Shown: one piece after another, positions 28,236 through 35,906 of the stretch
How positions within the stretch are numbered: position 1 is the stretch's first letter
How the letters are laid out: the number at the start of each line of letters is the position of its first letter
Origin: Achromobacter arsenitoxydans SY8
GTDB taxonomy: Bacteria; Pseudomonadota; Gammaproteobacteria; Burkholderiales; Burkholderiaceae_B
Direction of reading: 5' to 3'
NCBI RefSeq assembly: GCF_000236785.1
Contig: NZ_AGUF01000071.1
Coordinates: 18,967 to 82,966 of the forward strand
DNA length: 64,000 nucleotides
The notes under the pieces: generated by a model
What the model was told of the DNA's origin: nothing
Databases searched by the model: none
Seen by the model: only the letters and a program-made list of their open reading frames with translations
Translations under genes and position numbers: made by a program

Positions 28236-28964
28236 GTGACGAATCCGATGGCATGCAGCGCGGCGGGTGCAATTTCTATGCGGCCGGCGATCTCTCTGGA
28301 ACGATGGGGGATCCCTGCGGAGGATCTTGCGGCGCTGGTCCGCAAGCTGGCGCAAGCCATGCCGTTCATCGAATGGCATGCCGAGGGAGAAGCGCCGCGC
28401 GGCGCGCTGTCGCTGCACCTGGTCGATTTCGCGGCGCTTGCGGGCAATGGGCGCGCTGCCTGGAACACGGCTGGCCCGATCGAGGCCATGCGCCGGGCGC
28501 GTGCCCGGGGGGCGCCGGCATTGGCGCTTTGCCGCGGCAGAGTCAGCCAGTTGCCGGCAGCCCGCAGGGGCGTCTGGGTCATGTTGGCGGACAAGTCGTG
28601 GGCCGGGGCGGTGGAATGCCTGGCGCGCGCGCTGTCGGCGCTGGAGTGGACGCGCGAAGACGGCTACAAGACCGTGCATGCCTGGAGCGAGACGCGCAAG
28701 TTCACCCATCGCAATCTTCTGGCCGTGACGGGCGTTGATGAAACCGCTGCGAAGTTCTCCGCGGTCTTGCGCGACGCGCTCTCGGCATCGCTGATGCAGC
28801 CGGCCGCGCTGGCCGTGGCGGGCGCGCCCGAAAAGGATCTGCGGCGCACGATTATCGAGGCCGGCTTGCACGATCTGCAGACGTTGGCGGCCACGCCCAT
28901 GACGCTGGACGGCGCGATGCGCGTGGACGCGTTGTTGGGCTTCGAATGGCCGGAGCTCGATTGA
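28236..28964 (+). CDS. Hypothetical protein upstream of the WYL regulator
   Basis: About 242 residues, no signal peptide or membrane helix; no family recognised. The GTG at 28236 is chosen for GAGGAG five bases upstream; an in-frame start at 28185 lacks an SD. The C-terminal half (LRDALSASLMQPAALAVAGA and the following acidic part) is helical. It precedes the WYL-domain gene by 61 bases in the same orientation. Confidence 0.6.
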   Translation: MTNPMACSAAGAISMRPAISLERWGIPAEDLAALVRKLAQAMPFIEWHAEGEAPRGALSLHLVDFAALAGNGRAAWNTAGPIEAMRRARARGAPALALCRGRVSQLPAARRGVWVMLADKSWAGAVECLARALSALEWTREDGYKTVHAWSETRKFTHRNLLAVTGVDETAAKFSAVLRDALSASLMQPAALAVAGAPEKDLRRTIIEAGLHDLQTLAATPMTLDGAMRVDALLGFEWPELD

Positions 28965-29025
28965 TGGGCTATCGAGTCTTAAGAAACCCTGTGCCGATGC
29001 CGTTAACGCTGAGTCGAAGTGAGTG

Positions 29026-30060
29026 ATGTTACCTATGCCCCCGCTGGTCGCCAATATCTTTCATGTGCTGAAGGACGCCGAGAAAGACGGTCGCTTCATG
29101 AGCACCCCTGAAGTTCATCGGGAGCTGTGCCGCTCCCTTCCTGATCCTCCTGTCGTCAAGACGGTCCAGCGCACGCTGCAGAAGCTGCTCGACGAGCAGT
29201 TGGTGGAGTCCGAGAAGCGCGGTACTGCCCTCGTCTGGCGCAAACGCGCCGGCGCCGGCGGCGTGGCCGCCCGGTCAGCCAGTCTGATGACGCGTGAGCA
29301 GGCGCTCGCGCTGCAAACCTTGAAGCGCTTCTCGTCGCGGCAGATTCCGTCGCTGGTTGCCGAATCGCTGTCCTCGCTGTTCGATATTGCGGAAATGCGG
29401 CTGGGCGCCTCGCACAATGACAGTGAACGCCGATACCGAAAGTGGGTGGACAAGGTCGAGGTGGAAAGTGGCGGCTTTGCCTTGCAGCATCCGGCTATCG
29501 ACGCCACGCTCTTTGCCGTCGTTACCCGGGCGCTGTTCTACGAGCAGAAGCTTGACGTGGTGTACCGCGTTCGTTCGAAGGCGGACCAGGAAAAGACGAG
29601 GATTCTTGATCCCTTGGGGCTGGTCGAGGTGGGCGGTGTGGTTTATCTCGTCGCCGCCATGGCGGGCTACGACAAGCCTGCCATGTACCGGCTCGACAGG
29701 CTTGTCAGTGCAAGCATGCTGCCTGAGGCATTCGCCTATCCTCCCGAATTCAGCCTTGCCGAGTACGTGAAAGCGCAGCGGCAGTTCGACTTCATGGTCG
29801 AGGGCGCAATTCCCGTCGAACTGCATTTTTTCAACGGCGCCGGCAACCATCTGCTCGAGTCGCCGCTTTCCGATGATCAGGTGGCGCAGCCCACGGTAGC
29901 GGGCCTGAATGTGAAGGGCACCGTCCTGCTCAGCAAACGCCTGCGCTGGTGGCTGCGGTCGTTCGGTCCTAACGTCGAGGTGCTGGGGCCGGCCGCGTTA
30001 CGCGACGAGATGGCGGCGGAAGCGCGTGCGCTCGCTGCCCTGTATGCGGAAAAGCCATAG
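29026..30060 (+). CDS. WYL-domain transcriptional regulator
   Basis: About 344 residues. The N-terminal winged helix (MSTPEVHRELCRSLPDPP, then VVKTVQRTLQKLLDEQLVES) is followed by a WYL ligand domain (LDVVYRVRSKADQEKTRILD; LVEVGGVVYLVAAMAGYD; MYRLDRLVSASML) and a C-terminal WCX-like region (LLSKRLRWWLRSFGPNVEVL). WYL regulators are well known to control defence islands and DNA-damage responses, sensing nucleic-acid ligands in some cases. A GTG at 29023 is one codon upstream. It heads the GTPase/helicase segment and may regulate it (inference). Confidence 0.88.
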   Translation: MLPMPPLVANIFHVLKDAEKDGRFMSTPEVHRELCRSLPDPPVVKTVQRTLQKLLDEQLVESEKRGTALVWRKRAGAGGVAARSASLMTREQALALQTLKRFSSRQIPSLVAESLSSLFDIAEMRLGASHNDSERRYRKWVDKVEVESGGFALQHPAIDATLFAVVTRALFYEQKLDVVYRVRSKADQEKTRILDPLGLVEVGGVVYLVAAMAGYDKPAMYRLDRLVSASMLPEAFAYPPEFSLAEYVKAQRQFDFMVEGAIPVELHFFNGAGNHLLESPLSDDQVAQPTVAGLNVKGTVLLSKRLRWWLRSFGPNVEVLGPAALRDEMAAEARALAALYAEKP

Positions 30061-30069
30061 GGGCGGCGG

Positions 30070-30094
30070 GCTCGGGACAGGTTTTGTCCCGAGC
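30070..30094 (+). promoter_or_regulatory. Perfect 10-bp inverted repeat after the WYL gene
   Basis: GCTCGGGACA-GGTTT-TGTCCCGAGC, starting 10 bases after the WYL stop and 65 before the next small gene. It has no U-tract, so it may be an operator (for instance for the WYL protein), a mRNA-stabilising hairpin or a weak terminator. Confidence 0.55.
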
Positions 30095-30158
30095 GGGTTC
30101 TAACCTGCGTTCAGGCCTGAAATCGCAGGCCCATGATTCCGCCAATCCAGGAGCCAGC

Positions 30159-30296
30159 ATGTTCAACAACAACGGTTCCCCCATGGAGCATCTTGCAGCC
30201 TTTGCCATCGTTTTCGTGGCGGGTGTGCTGAGCACTGCAATCCTGGGGAAGTACATAGATTCGGTTAAGCAGGGCGATGATGGCTCCGGCAACTGA
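30159..30296 (+). CDS. Small membrane protein, 45 residues
   Basis: MFNNNGSPMEH is followed by one hydrophobic helix (LAAFAIVFVAGVLSTAILG) and an acidic tail (DSVKQGDDGSGN). The ATG at 30159 is chosen for CAGGAG six bases upstream; the frame extends upstream to 30084 without an SD. It belongs to no family known to me. It sits between the WYL regulator and the GTPase genes and may be part of that module. Confidence 0.65.
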   Translation: MFNNNGSPMEHLAAFAIVFVAGVLSTAILGKYIDSVKQGDDGSGN

Positions 30297-30347
30297 ACCG
30301 GGCCGAAAACCCCTTGCATCTGAGACTTTCTGATTTGGATCTGCAAC

Positions 30348-30563
30348 ATGCCCGTCCGCCCCAAACCGTTTACCCAGGTCTGTCCCAAATGCAATTGGTC
30401 GCAGACTTTCGCTCCAGCCAGCGACGCATTGATTGCGGGGCGTGATATCGCGGCGCGCTGTCCGCGTTGCGGGTCAGAGGAATTGAAATTCCGCGAGCCT
30501 TCGGTGCTGGCTGTGATGGCGAGCCGGTTGAAAGGGCATTTAGCCAACCGTCGCGCGCGTTGA
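30348..30563 (+). CDS. Small zinc-ribbon protein, 71 residues
   Basis: CPKC (residues 12-15) and CPRCG (residues 38-42) form a four-Cys zinc ribbon, followed by a basic C-terminus (ASRLKGHLANRRAR). Nucleic-acid or protein binding is likely; no specific function can be assigned. It lies 51 bases after the small membrane protein gene and 150 before the first GTPase gene, all on one strand. Confidence 0.7.
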   Translation: MPVRPKPFTQVCPKCNWSQTFAPASDALIAGRDIAARCPRCGSEELKFREPSVLAVMASRLKGHLANRRAR

Positions 30564-30713
30564 ATGCAAGCCGGCGATCAGATGATCAATCGCGCTAATT
30601 CGCAGACGCCGGCCAACGTTGTTTGAACGGCCTTTTAAATCGGGCCAGATGGGTTATTCTGCTGCCCTATATGTATTCAAATTAGTCTTGGTGCTTCAAG
30701 TTGTGATAATACG

Positions 30714-31601
30714 ATGACAATCTCGAATACCTCGGTTCCCGACAGCCTTGAGGATCACCCAATCCTTGCCAATGCTTATTCGGCCTACGTATCGCGCAAA
30801 CAAGTGCTGCTGGAGTCGGGCCCGCGCGTGGCTGCCTGCGGCATTTACAACGCAGGCAAGAGTTCTCTCCTTAATACCTTGGCCGGCCAGTTCGGGGAAG
30901 GCGCCGAAGCGTTCAAGACGGGAGCTGCCCGGGTAACCAGCACGGTGTCCGAGCTTGAAGTGGCAGGCGTAACCCTGGTCGATATGCCCGGTGTAGACGG
31001 CGCCACGGATGATGACGAAACCGCCTGGCAGGGCATGCTTGGCGGCGATTGTTATCTATACGTGCATCGTCTGATGGCGGCGGAATTCGAGCAAAGCGAA
31101 CTTGAATTTCTGGGGTTGCTGAAAGAACAAGTGCGTGGCCTCGAATCGCGCCTTGTGCTCGTGATCAGCCAGATCGACGAAGTGGGCGACCCCGAGGAAG
31201 CCGCACGCCGGGAAGCCGCTATTCGCACCGCATTCACCGCCGCAGTGGGTTTCGAACCCCGCTGGACATTTGCAGTATCAGCCGCCCGGTACAAGAAAGG
31301 CCATGTTGAAGGCAAGGCCGGACTGATCAATATCAGCGGCATTCCCGAATTAAAAAATTGGGTCAGCCAACTTCCCGAAACGTCCGCCAACGTCGATTGG
31401 CGGACGTTTCGCGCAGACCGGCTGAGAACCGAAAAAGATGCGCTGACCGCACAGATTCTCGCCATTGCCGATGAACTGGATCTGCAGATTCAAGTACGCA
31501 CGGCAGCACGCCAGAAGCGTTTGCAATCCTTTGAGGCCGCCGTGGCGGCGTTGGTGCAGAACGTCAGCGGATCGCTTAAGAGAATTGATTCCGCAGAATG
31601 A
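30714..31601 (+). CDS. Dynamin-like/Era-like GTPase 1 (295 residues)
   Basis: G1 is GIYNAGKSS (43-51), the G2 candidate is Thr in RVTST, G3 is DMPG (90-93) and G4 is SQID (152-155) instead of NKxD. The C-terminal 70 residues are helical (ALTAQILAIADELDLQIQV). The GxxNAGKS P-loop is typical of bacterial dynamin-like and related membrane GTPases. No SD is visible before the ATG; GATAAT stands just upstream. It is followed at 61 bases by a membrane-anchored protein gene. It is the shortest of three different GTPases here and may be a LeoC-like partner, which I cannot confirm. Confidence 0.82.
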   Translation: MTISNTSVPDSLEDHPILANAYSAYVSRKQVLLESGPRVAACGIYNAGKSSLLNTLAGQFGEGAEAFKTGAARVTSTVSELEVAGVTLVDMPGVDGATDDDETAWQGMLGGDCYLYVHRLMAAEFEQSELEFLGLLKEQVRGLESRLVLVISQIDEVGDPEEAARREAAIRTAFTAAVGFEPRWTFAVSAARYKKGHVEGKAGLINISGIPELKNWVSQLPETSANVDWRTFRADRLRTEKDALTAQILAIADELDLQIQVRTAARQKRLQSFEAAVAALVQNVSGSLKRIDSAE

Positions 31602-31662
31602 TGCGTGCGGGTCAGATTGTCCATACGAACAATTTATTGGCTATTAGAAAAGGCGGATAGCA

Positions 31663-32232
31663 ATGTTGCCATTCCTTGTCGCTGGCGGTGTTATTGCGGG
31701 CCTCGGAAAACTGATTTATGACGCAGTAAAGGATGACGGCTCATCGAGTTCGTCCTCCGGCGGCGGGACTTCGGACGAAGCGGTGAAAAAGGCTCGTGAA
31801 CAAGCGCGAAACGAGCAGCGCCGCCGCCTGAGCGCGGAGTTGCTCGCCGCGACATCAGCAGACGTGAGTGCGATCCTGGATGCCCACCCTGGCGTTGTGA
31901 CGGGCAAGGCAAAGACGCCAGCTAGCCCAGCTAACGTCATCAGTTCGGCCGCAATTCGGTTAGCGGTAGGTTTCCCGTTTCCCACGGGTGGCGCGGAATC
32001 GTCTCGCAATTCTGACGGCCACCAAGCTGGAGGGGCTGGCGATGGGCTGAGCCTGTCGATGAGTAACCTGCAAGACCTGGTCAGCATGGGGAGCAAGAAA
32101 AGCGGGTTTGAGGGACTGAAAAAGCTGACCAGCGGATTGGCGTACGCGGAAGCCTACCGGAAAGACGGTAAATGGATCGAGCGCATGAGCCGCAAGCGGG
32201 ACATGCTTAGAGCCTTGGCGGAGGAACTGTGA
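31663..32232 (+). CDS. Membrane-anchored helical protein between GTPase genes
   Basis: 189 residues. An N-terminal hydrophobic helix (MLPFLVAGGVIAGLGKLIYD) is followed by a Ser/Gly linker (SSSSSSGGG), then a charged helical segment (KKAREQARNEQRRRLSAELL) and a C-terminal helical region. No family recognised. AAGGCGG precedes the ATG. Its TGA overlaps the ATG of GTPase 2 by one base (TGATG), so the two are translationally coupled and probably work together at the membrane (inference). Confidence 0.7.
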   Translation: MLPFLVAGGVIAGLGKLIYDAVKDDGSSSSSSGGGTSDEAVKKAREQARNEQRRRLSAELLAATSADVSAILDAHPGVVTGKAKTPASPANVISSAAIRLAVGFPFPTGGAESSRNSDGHQAGGAGDGLSLSMSNLQDLVSMGSKKSGFEGLKKLTSGLAYAEAYRKDGKWIERMSRKRDMLRALAEEL

Positions 32233-34118
32233 TGGCGGACGCAACCAACGTCATTCCCGCGTCTGCGGGTTCTGCGCCACGGGCCACGCTCACGCGCGAA
32301 GCGTTTCTCAAGGCGTTCCGTGATCTTGCGGGCCAGTTCGACGACAGCAAGAGCAAGGTCTCGACGACAGAATCTTCCTTCTTTGCTGAACTGCGCAAGT
32401 GCGGCGAGATCGCGAGTAGCGATCCGTTCGGGCGTAGCAATCTTGAAGCTGATCATCCGCTGCGCCAGGTTCTGGCCGACAAGGTGGATCAGATCCAGAA
32501 AGTCTTCTTGGGATGGGAGAAGACCATCGCCAATCGTGAAACCCATGCGCGGTTCAAAGAGCGGACCTCGGACTCGCTCCTGGTGTTCGTCTACGGCAAG
32601 GTGAAAGCCGGAAAGTCCTCGCTTGGGAACTACATGGCCTGGGGAAAGACCGACCCAGGCGGACAGCATTCGGGTTCAGACAGTGGGCACACGCCTGAGT
32701 TTTTTGTCGAAAAGAGCCAGGGGCTGACCGAGGACGTAAGCGACGAGTCGATACGCAGGGTGAGGGCATTCAAGGTGGGCGAGAGCGAAACCACCAGCGC
32801 GATTCAGGGCTTCCGGTTGCCTGGTTTGACTTGGGTGGATTCGCCCGGGTTGCACTCCAAGCATGGTGAAAATGGCGATCTGGCGGCTACCTATGTCGAC
32901 GCCGCAGACATGATTCTGTACCTCACCAACTCGGTCGCCCCGTGCAAACGCAGCGACATGGTCGAACTGCGGGCGCTAGGCCGAAAGGAGCACAACCTGG
33001 CCGTCGTCATTACGGGAAGCGATGCATGGGACGAGGAACTCGATGAAAGGGGAAATCTCGACAAAGTCCGCATCATGAAGTCGCAGGCAGACCGGGACGC
33101 CCAACTCAAGTATGTGCGCGATTCCTTATCGTCGCAACTGGAGGACAATGCGAGCGTGTCGGCCCGCGTCATGGATGGAACCTTGCGCCGGGCGCAGGTT
33201 CATTCGGTGTCGGCCGCCTACGCGGAACAGCATCCCGATGCCGCAGGGATGGAGCATAGCGGCGTTGGCAGCATGCTCTTCGACGTGGCCGCCTTGGCCA
33301 AGGGCAAGGGCGTTCGCGACAAGTTGGTCCGGCCCTTAAAGATCCTGCGAGAATTTTTACAGCGAATCCAGGCCGACGATCTGGTTCATATTCAGTCCTA
33401 TTTGAACGGTGTGACGCAATCGGTCGCCAACGCGCGAACGCAAGCCGACACCGATGCGCGTCAGAAGCTGCAAGCCATAGCGCTTCAGATAGGCCCTGAA
33501 ATAGACCGTCTGCTCGTCGAACACAGCAAAGATGGCGTGGCGTTCAAGCGCGCTGTCGACTCGGCTTATAAGCAATGGCTCGGCGCGGGCCGCGAAGCGA
33601 TTGCAGAGGCATTTGCGGCGTCGCTGGGCGTAGGGTTGACGAACTCTCTGCATGACGCGGTGGGTGAAATTCCCGAATTCAAACCCTTGACGCAGTCGAT
33701 CAAGCGCAAAAAGACCGTAAATGCCAAGCGCGGCGGAGCGTTGGGCGGCTTGCTTGGCGCGGCGTCGTTCTTCGTGCCCGGAGGTCCGTTGATTGCCCTG
33801 GCAGTCGGCGTCGCCGCTACCGCCGTTGGAGGTTACGCCGGTAGCAAGATTGGCCAGACGCTGGATGACACCGAGACCATGGATGTCGTCGTTGGCGACA
33901 ACACGCAGGAAGTCGGCATTCAGGTCCGCAAGATGGTCCGCGAAAAGTTTGAAAGCAACACAGGAAGCACCCTGGCGAGTATGGCGCTGGTTTGCTTTTC
34001 CGATCTGGAACAGTGGATGGCCGATTTGCAGGCACAGAAAAACCAAGTGAGTTCGGCGACTGCCCAGCTTCTTGCCGAACTGGAGTCGCATATCAACGCT
34101 CGGACTCAAGATTCCTGA
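32232..34118 (+). CDS. Dynamin-like GTPase 2 (628 residues) with membrane hairpin
   Basis: G1 is YGKVKAGKSS (121-130), G2 is near Thr188-Thr189 (ETTSAI), G3 is DSPG (203-206) and G4 is a variant TGSD (261-264). A long helical region follows, then a Gly/Ala-rich hydrophobic hairpin near residues 497-540 (GGLLGAASFFVPGGPLIALA), as in membrane-inserting bacterial dynamins, and a helical end. The start is the ATG at 32232 with GGAGG eight bases upstream; a GTG lies one codon before. It is coupled to the upstream membrane-anchored gene. Expected action is GTP-driven membrane binding or remodelling. Confidence 0.85.
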   Translation: MADATNVIPASAGSAPRATLTREAFLKAFRDLAGQFDDSKSKVSTTESSFFAELRKCGEIASSDPFGRSNLEADHPLRQVLADKVDQIQKVFLGWEKTIANRETHARFKERTSDSLLVFVYGKVKAGKSSLGNYMAWGKTDPGGQHSGSDSGHTPEFFVEKSQGLTEDVSDESIRRVRAFKVGESETTSAIQGFRLPGLTWVDSPGLHSKHGENGDLAATYVDAADMILYLTNSVAPCKRSDMVELRALGRKEHNLAVVITGSDAWDEELDERGNLDKVRIMKSQADRDAQLKYVRDSLSSQLEDNASVSARVMDGTLRRAQVHSVSAAYAEQHPDAAGMEHSGVGSMLFDVAALAKGKGVRDKLVRPLKILREFLQRIQADDLVHIQSYLNGVTQSVANARTQADTDARQKLQAIALQIGPEIDRLLVEHSKDGVAFKRAVDSAYKQWLGAGREAIAEAFAASLGVGLTNSLHDAVGEIPEFKPLTQSIKRKKTVNAKRGGALGGLLGAASFFVPGGPLIALAVGVAATAVGGYAGSKIGQTLDDTETMDVVVGDNTQEVGIQVRKMVREKFESNTGSTLASMALVCFSDLEQWMADLQAQKNQVSSATAQLLAELESHINARTQDS

Positions 34119-34154
34119 GCCGTCCCGGCACGACATGACGCAATCTATCTCTAC

Positions 34155-35813
34155 ATGAACACAATGAGCATTCAAAATCCGCTTGTCCGCCTGCATGAAG
34201 GCTTCCTGGAAATACGTCCCGCGCTGGAAGGCGCTTTTCAGGGCGATGGACCTGCCCTTCGACGCATAGAAGAAACTGCCGAAAAGCTGTCCAAGGACGC
34301 AAGGGAAGGCCGACTGAACACGCTGGTGTTTGGGCACTACAACGCCGGAAAGTCAACGTTCATCAATGCGCTGATTGGCCGCGAAATCGCTCCCATGGGC
34401 GACGTTCCGTTAACCGCCAAGATTTCCAGGTACGACTGGAACGGCCATGTGATTTTCGATTCGCCCGGCATCGACGCACCCATCGAACACGAGGCGCTGA
34501 CTGAAGATTTCGTTCGGCGAGAATGCAACGCAGTCATTTTCGTCATCTCGACGGGTGGCGCCGTCGAAGAGGCTGCCACATGGGAACGCCTTTGCTCTTT
34601 CGTCCGCGAGAAAAAGGCGGTGCTTATCGTCATCAACGACAAGGCGGGCATGGAGTTGAATGGCGCAGAGTTCGTGCGCATTCAAAACTCGGTCTACCAG
34701 AACATGCTGATGACGGCCCGGAAGATGGGCATGAATGATCCGCTGGACGGCATAGAAGTCCTTCACGTCAAGGCGAAGACGGCGCTCAAGGCGCATATGG
34801 AAAACAAACCCGCGCTCCTGATGGCGACGGGTATGCCCGAGGCCGAGGCGGTGCTTTTGCGATTCCTCGGCGCGTCGACAGACAAGATCCTGCAGTCGGA
34901 TGCCGAGCGGGTGCGCAAACTGGTGAACGAGGCCCTTGCCAGATTGGCCGAACAGTCCAGCGACGAAGCGAGCATCAAACTCGCGGCGTGTCGCAACAGC
35001 GTGGAGCAGGAGCGCGCGAGACTCGAACGGGCGCTGGTGGAAGGAGTGCGGGCGCTCGCCACACAGGAGGTGGGCACAACGCAGGAAGCCATTTCGCGTA
35101 TCGACGCCACTGACGAGGCGGCTATGAAGGCTTTGTTGACCGACACTCTGGAAAAGTCCCAAGCGCGATTGTGGGAAGGCTTGGAGGCGAAACTGGCCCA
35201 GGAACTGGAACGGACGGACAGCGTGATGCGTGAGGCGGGCAAGCTCTTGTCACAGCTGATCGACACGGGGAAAGTGCAGCTTGACGAGGTCGAGTTGGAG
35301 GCGCCATCTTTCTCTTCGAATGCCGGGCCTGATCAGTCGGATGAGGATCGCGTGTCCGGGGTCATCCAGAAACTGAAGTCGATGCCTGTGGAAAATCTGA
35401 CAGAAAGCGGCGTTAAACAGCTTCTGAAGTACGGCAAAGAGTGGTTTCCGAAGCTGTTCAAAGGCATTGGCAAGAAAACAATGGGAAAGTGGGCGGGCGC
35501 TGCCGGGAAGGCCGCTGGGCCGATCCTCGTGGCGGGTCAGGCCGGTTGGGAACTGTTGCAGGCGCAAAGGGAAGAGGCCGAGGCGCGCGATAGCCATCGC
35601 CTTTTTGTGCAAGGCGTGATGTCGAAAGTGCGTCAGGCGTTTGACGACACTACGCGTCGTTACGAACTGAAGATCAAGGACGTAGCCAGGGCTGCGGTGG
35701 GTCCTGTGCTCGCCGCGCTGGATAGGCGCGCGGTGGATCTTCATTCGCAAAGCGCCGCGAACCAGGACCTCCAAAAGCGGTTGGCGGAGTGGTCGCGAGG
35801 ATTCGACGCCTGA
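34155..35813 (+). CDS. Dynamin-like GTPase 3 (552 residues), LeoA/DLP type
   Basis: G1 is GHYNAGKSTF (60-69), G2 is Thr87 (PLTAK), G3 is DSPGID (102-107) and G4 is NDKAG (161-165). Long alpha-helical stretches (residues 240-390, then 490-550) surround a lysine/glycine-rich amphipathic segment (KLFKGIGKKTMGKWAGAAGK) that could bind membrane. The size and layout resemble LeoA-type bacterial dynamins. It lies 36 bases after GTPase 2 and no SD is obvious; ATG 34164 is an alternative. Together with GTPases 1 and 2 it suggests a hetero-oligomeric dynamin system. Confidence 0.85.
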   Translation: MNTMSIQNPLVRLHEGFLEIRPALEGAFQGDGPALRRIEETAEKLSKDAREGRLNTLVFGHYNAGKSTFINALIGREIAPMGDVPLTAKISRYDWNGHVIFDSPGIDAPIEHEALTEDFVRRECNAVIFVISTGGAVEEAATWERLCSFVREKKAVLIVINDKAGMELNGAEFVRIQNSVYQNMLMTARKMGMNDPLDGIEVLHVKAKTALKAHMENKPALLMATGMPEAEAVLLRFLGASTDKILQSDAERVRKLVNEALARLAEQSSDEASIKLAACRNSVEQERARLERALVEGVRALATQEVGTTQEAISRIDATDEAAMKALLTDTLEKSQARLWEGLEAKLAQELERTDSVMREAGKLLSQLIDTGKVQLDEVELEAPSFSSNAGPDQSDEDRVSGVIQKLKSMPVENLTESGVKQLLKYGKEWFPKLFKGIGKKTMGKWAGAAGKAAGPILVAGQAGWELLQAQREEAEARDSHRLFVQGVMSKVRQAFDDTTRRYELKIKDVARAAVGPVLAALDRRAVDLHSQSAANQDLQKRLAEWSRGFDA

Positions 35814-35906
35814 AGCCGGCAACCGCGAAAGCAAGGGCGGATCGGCCGTCTTGTCGCGGTAGGTTCAGGGCGTCTTATCAGGCTTACACATAAGGAGGTC
35901 GGCGAA

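Noticed and set aside
31617-31624. TCCATAC-like sequence resembling the MocR repeats
   Set aside because: A single copy in a different context; expected by chance.
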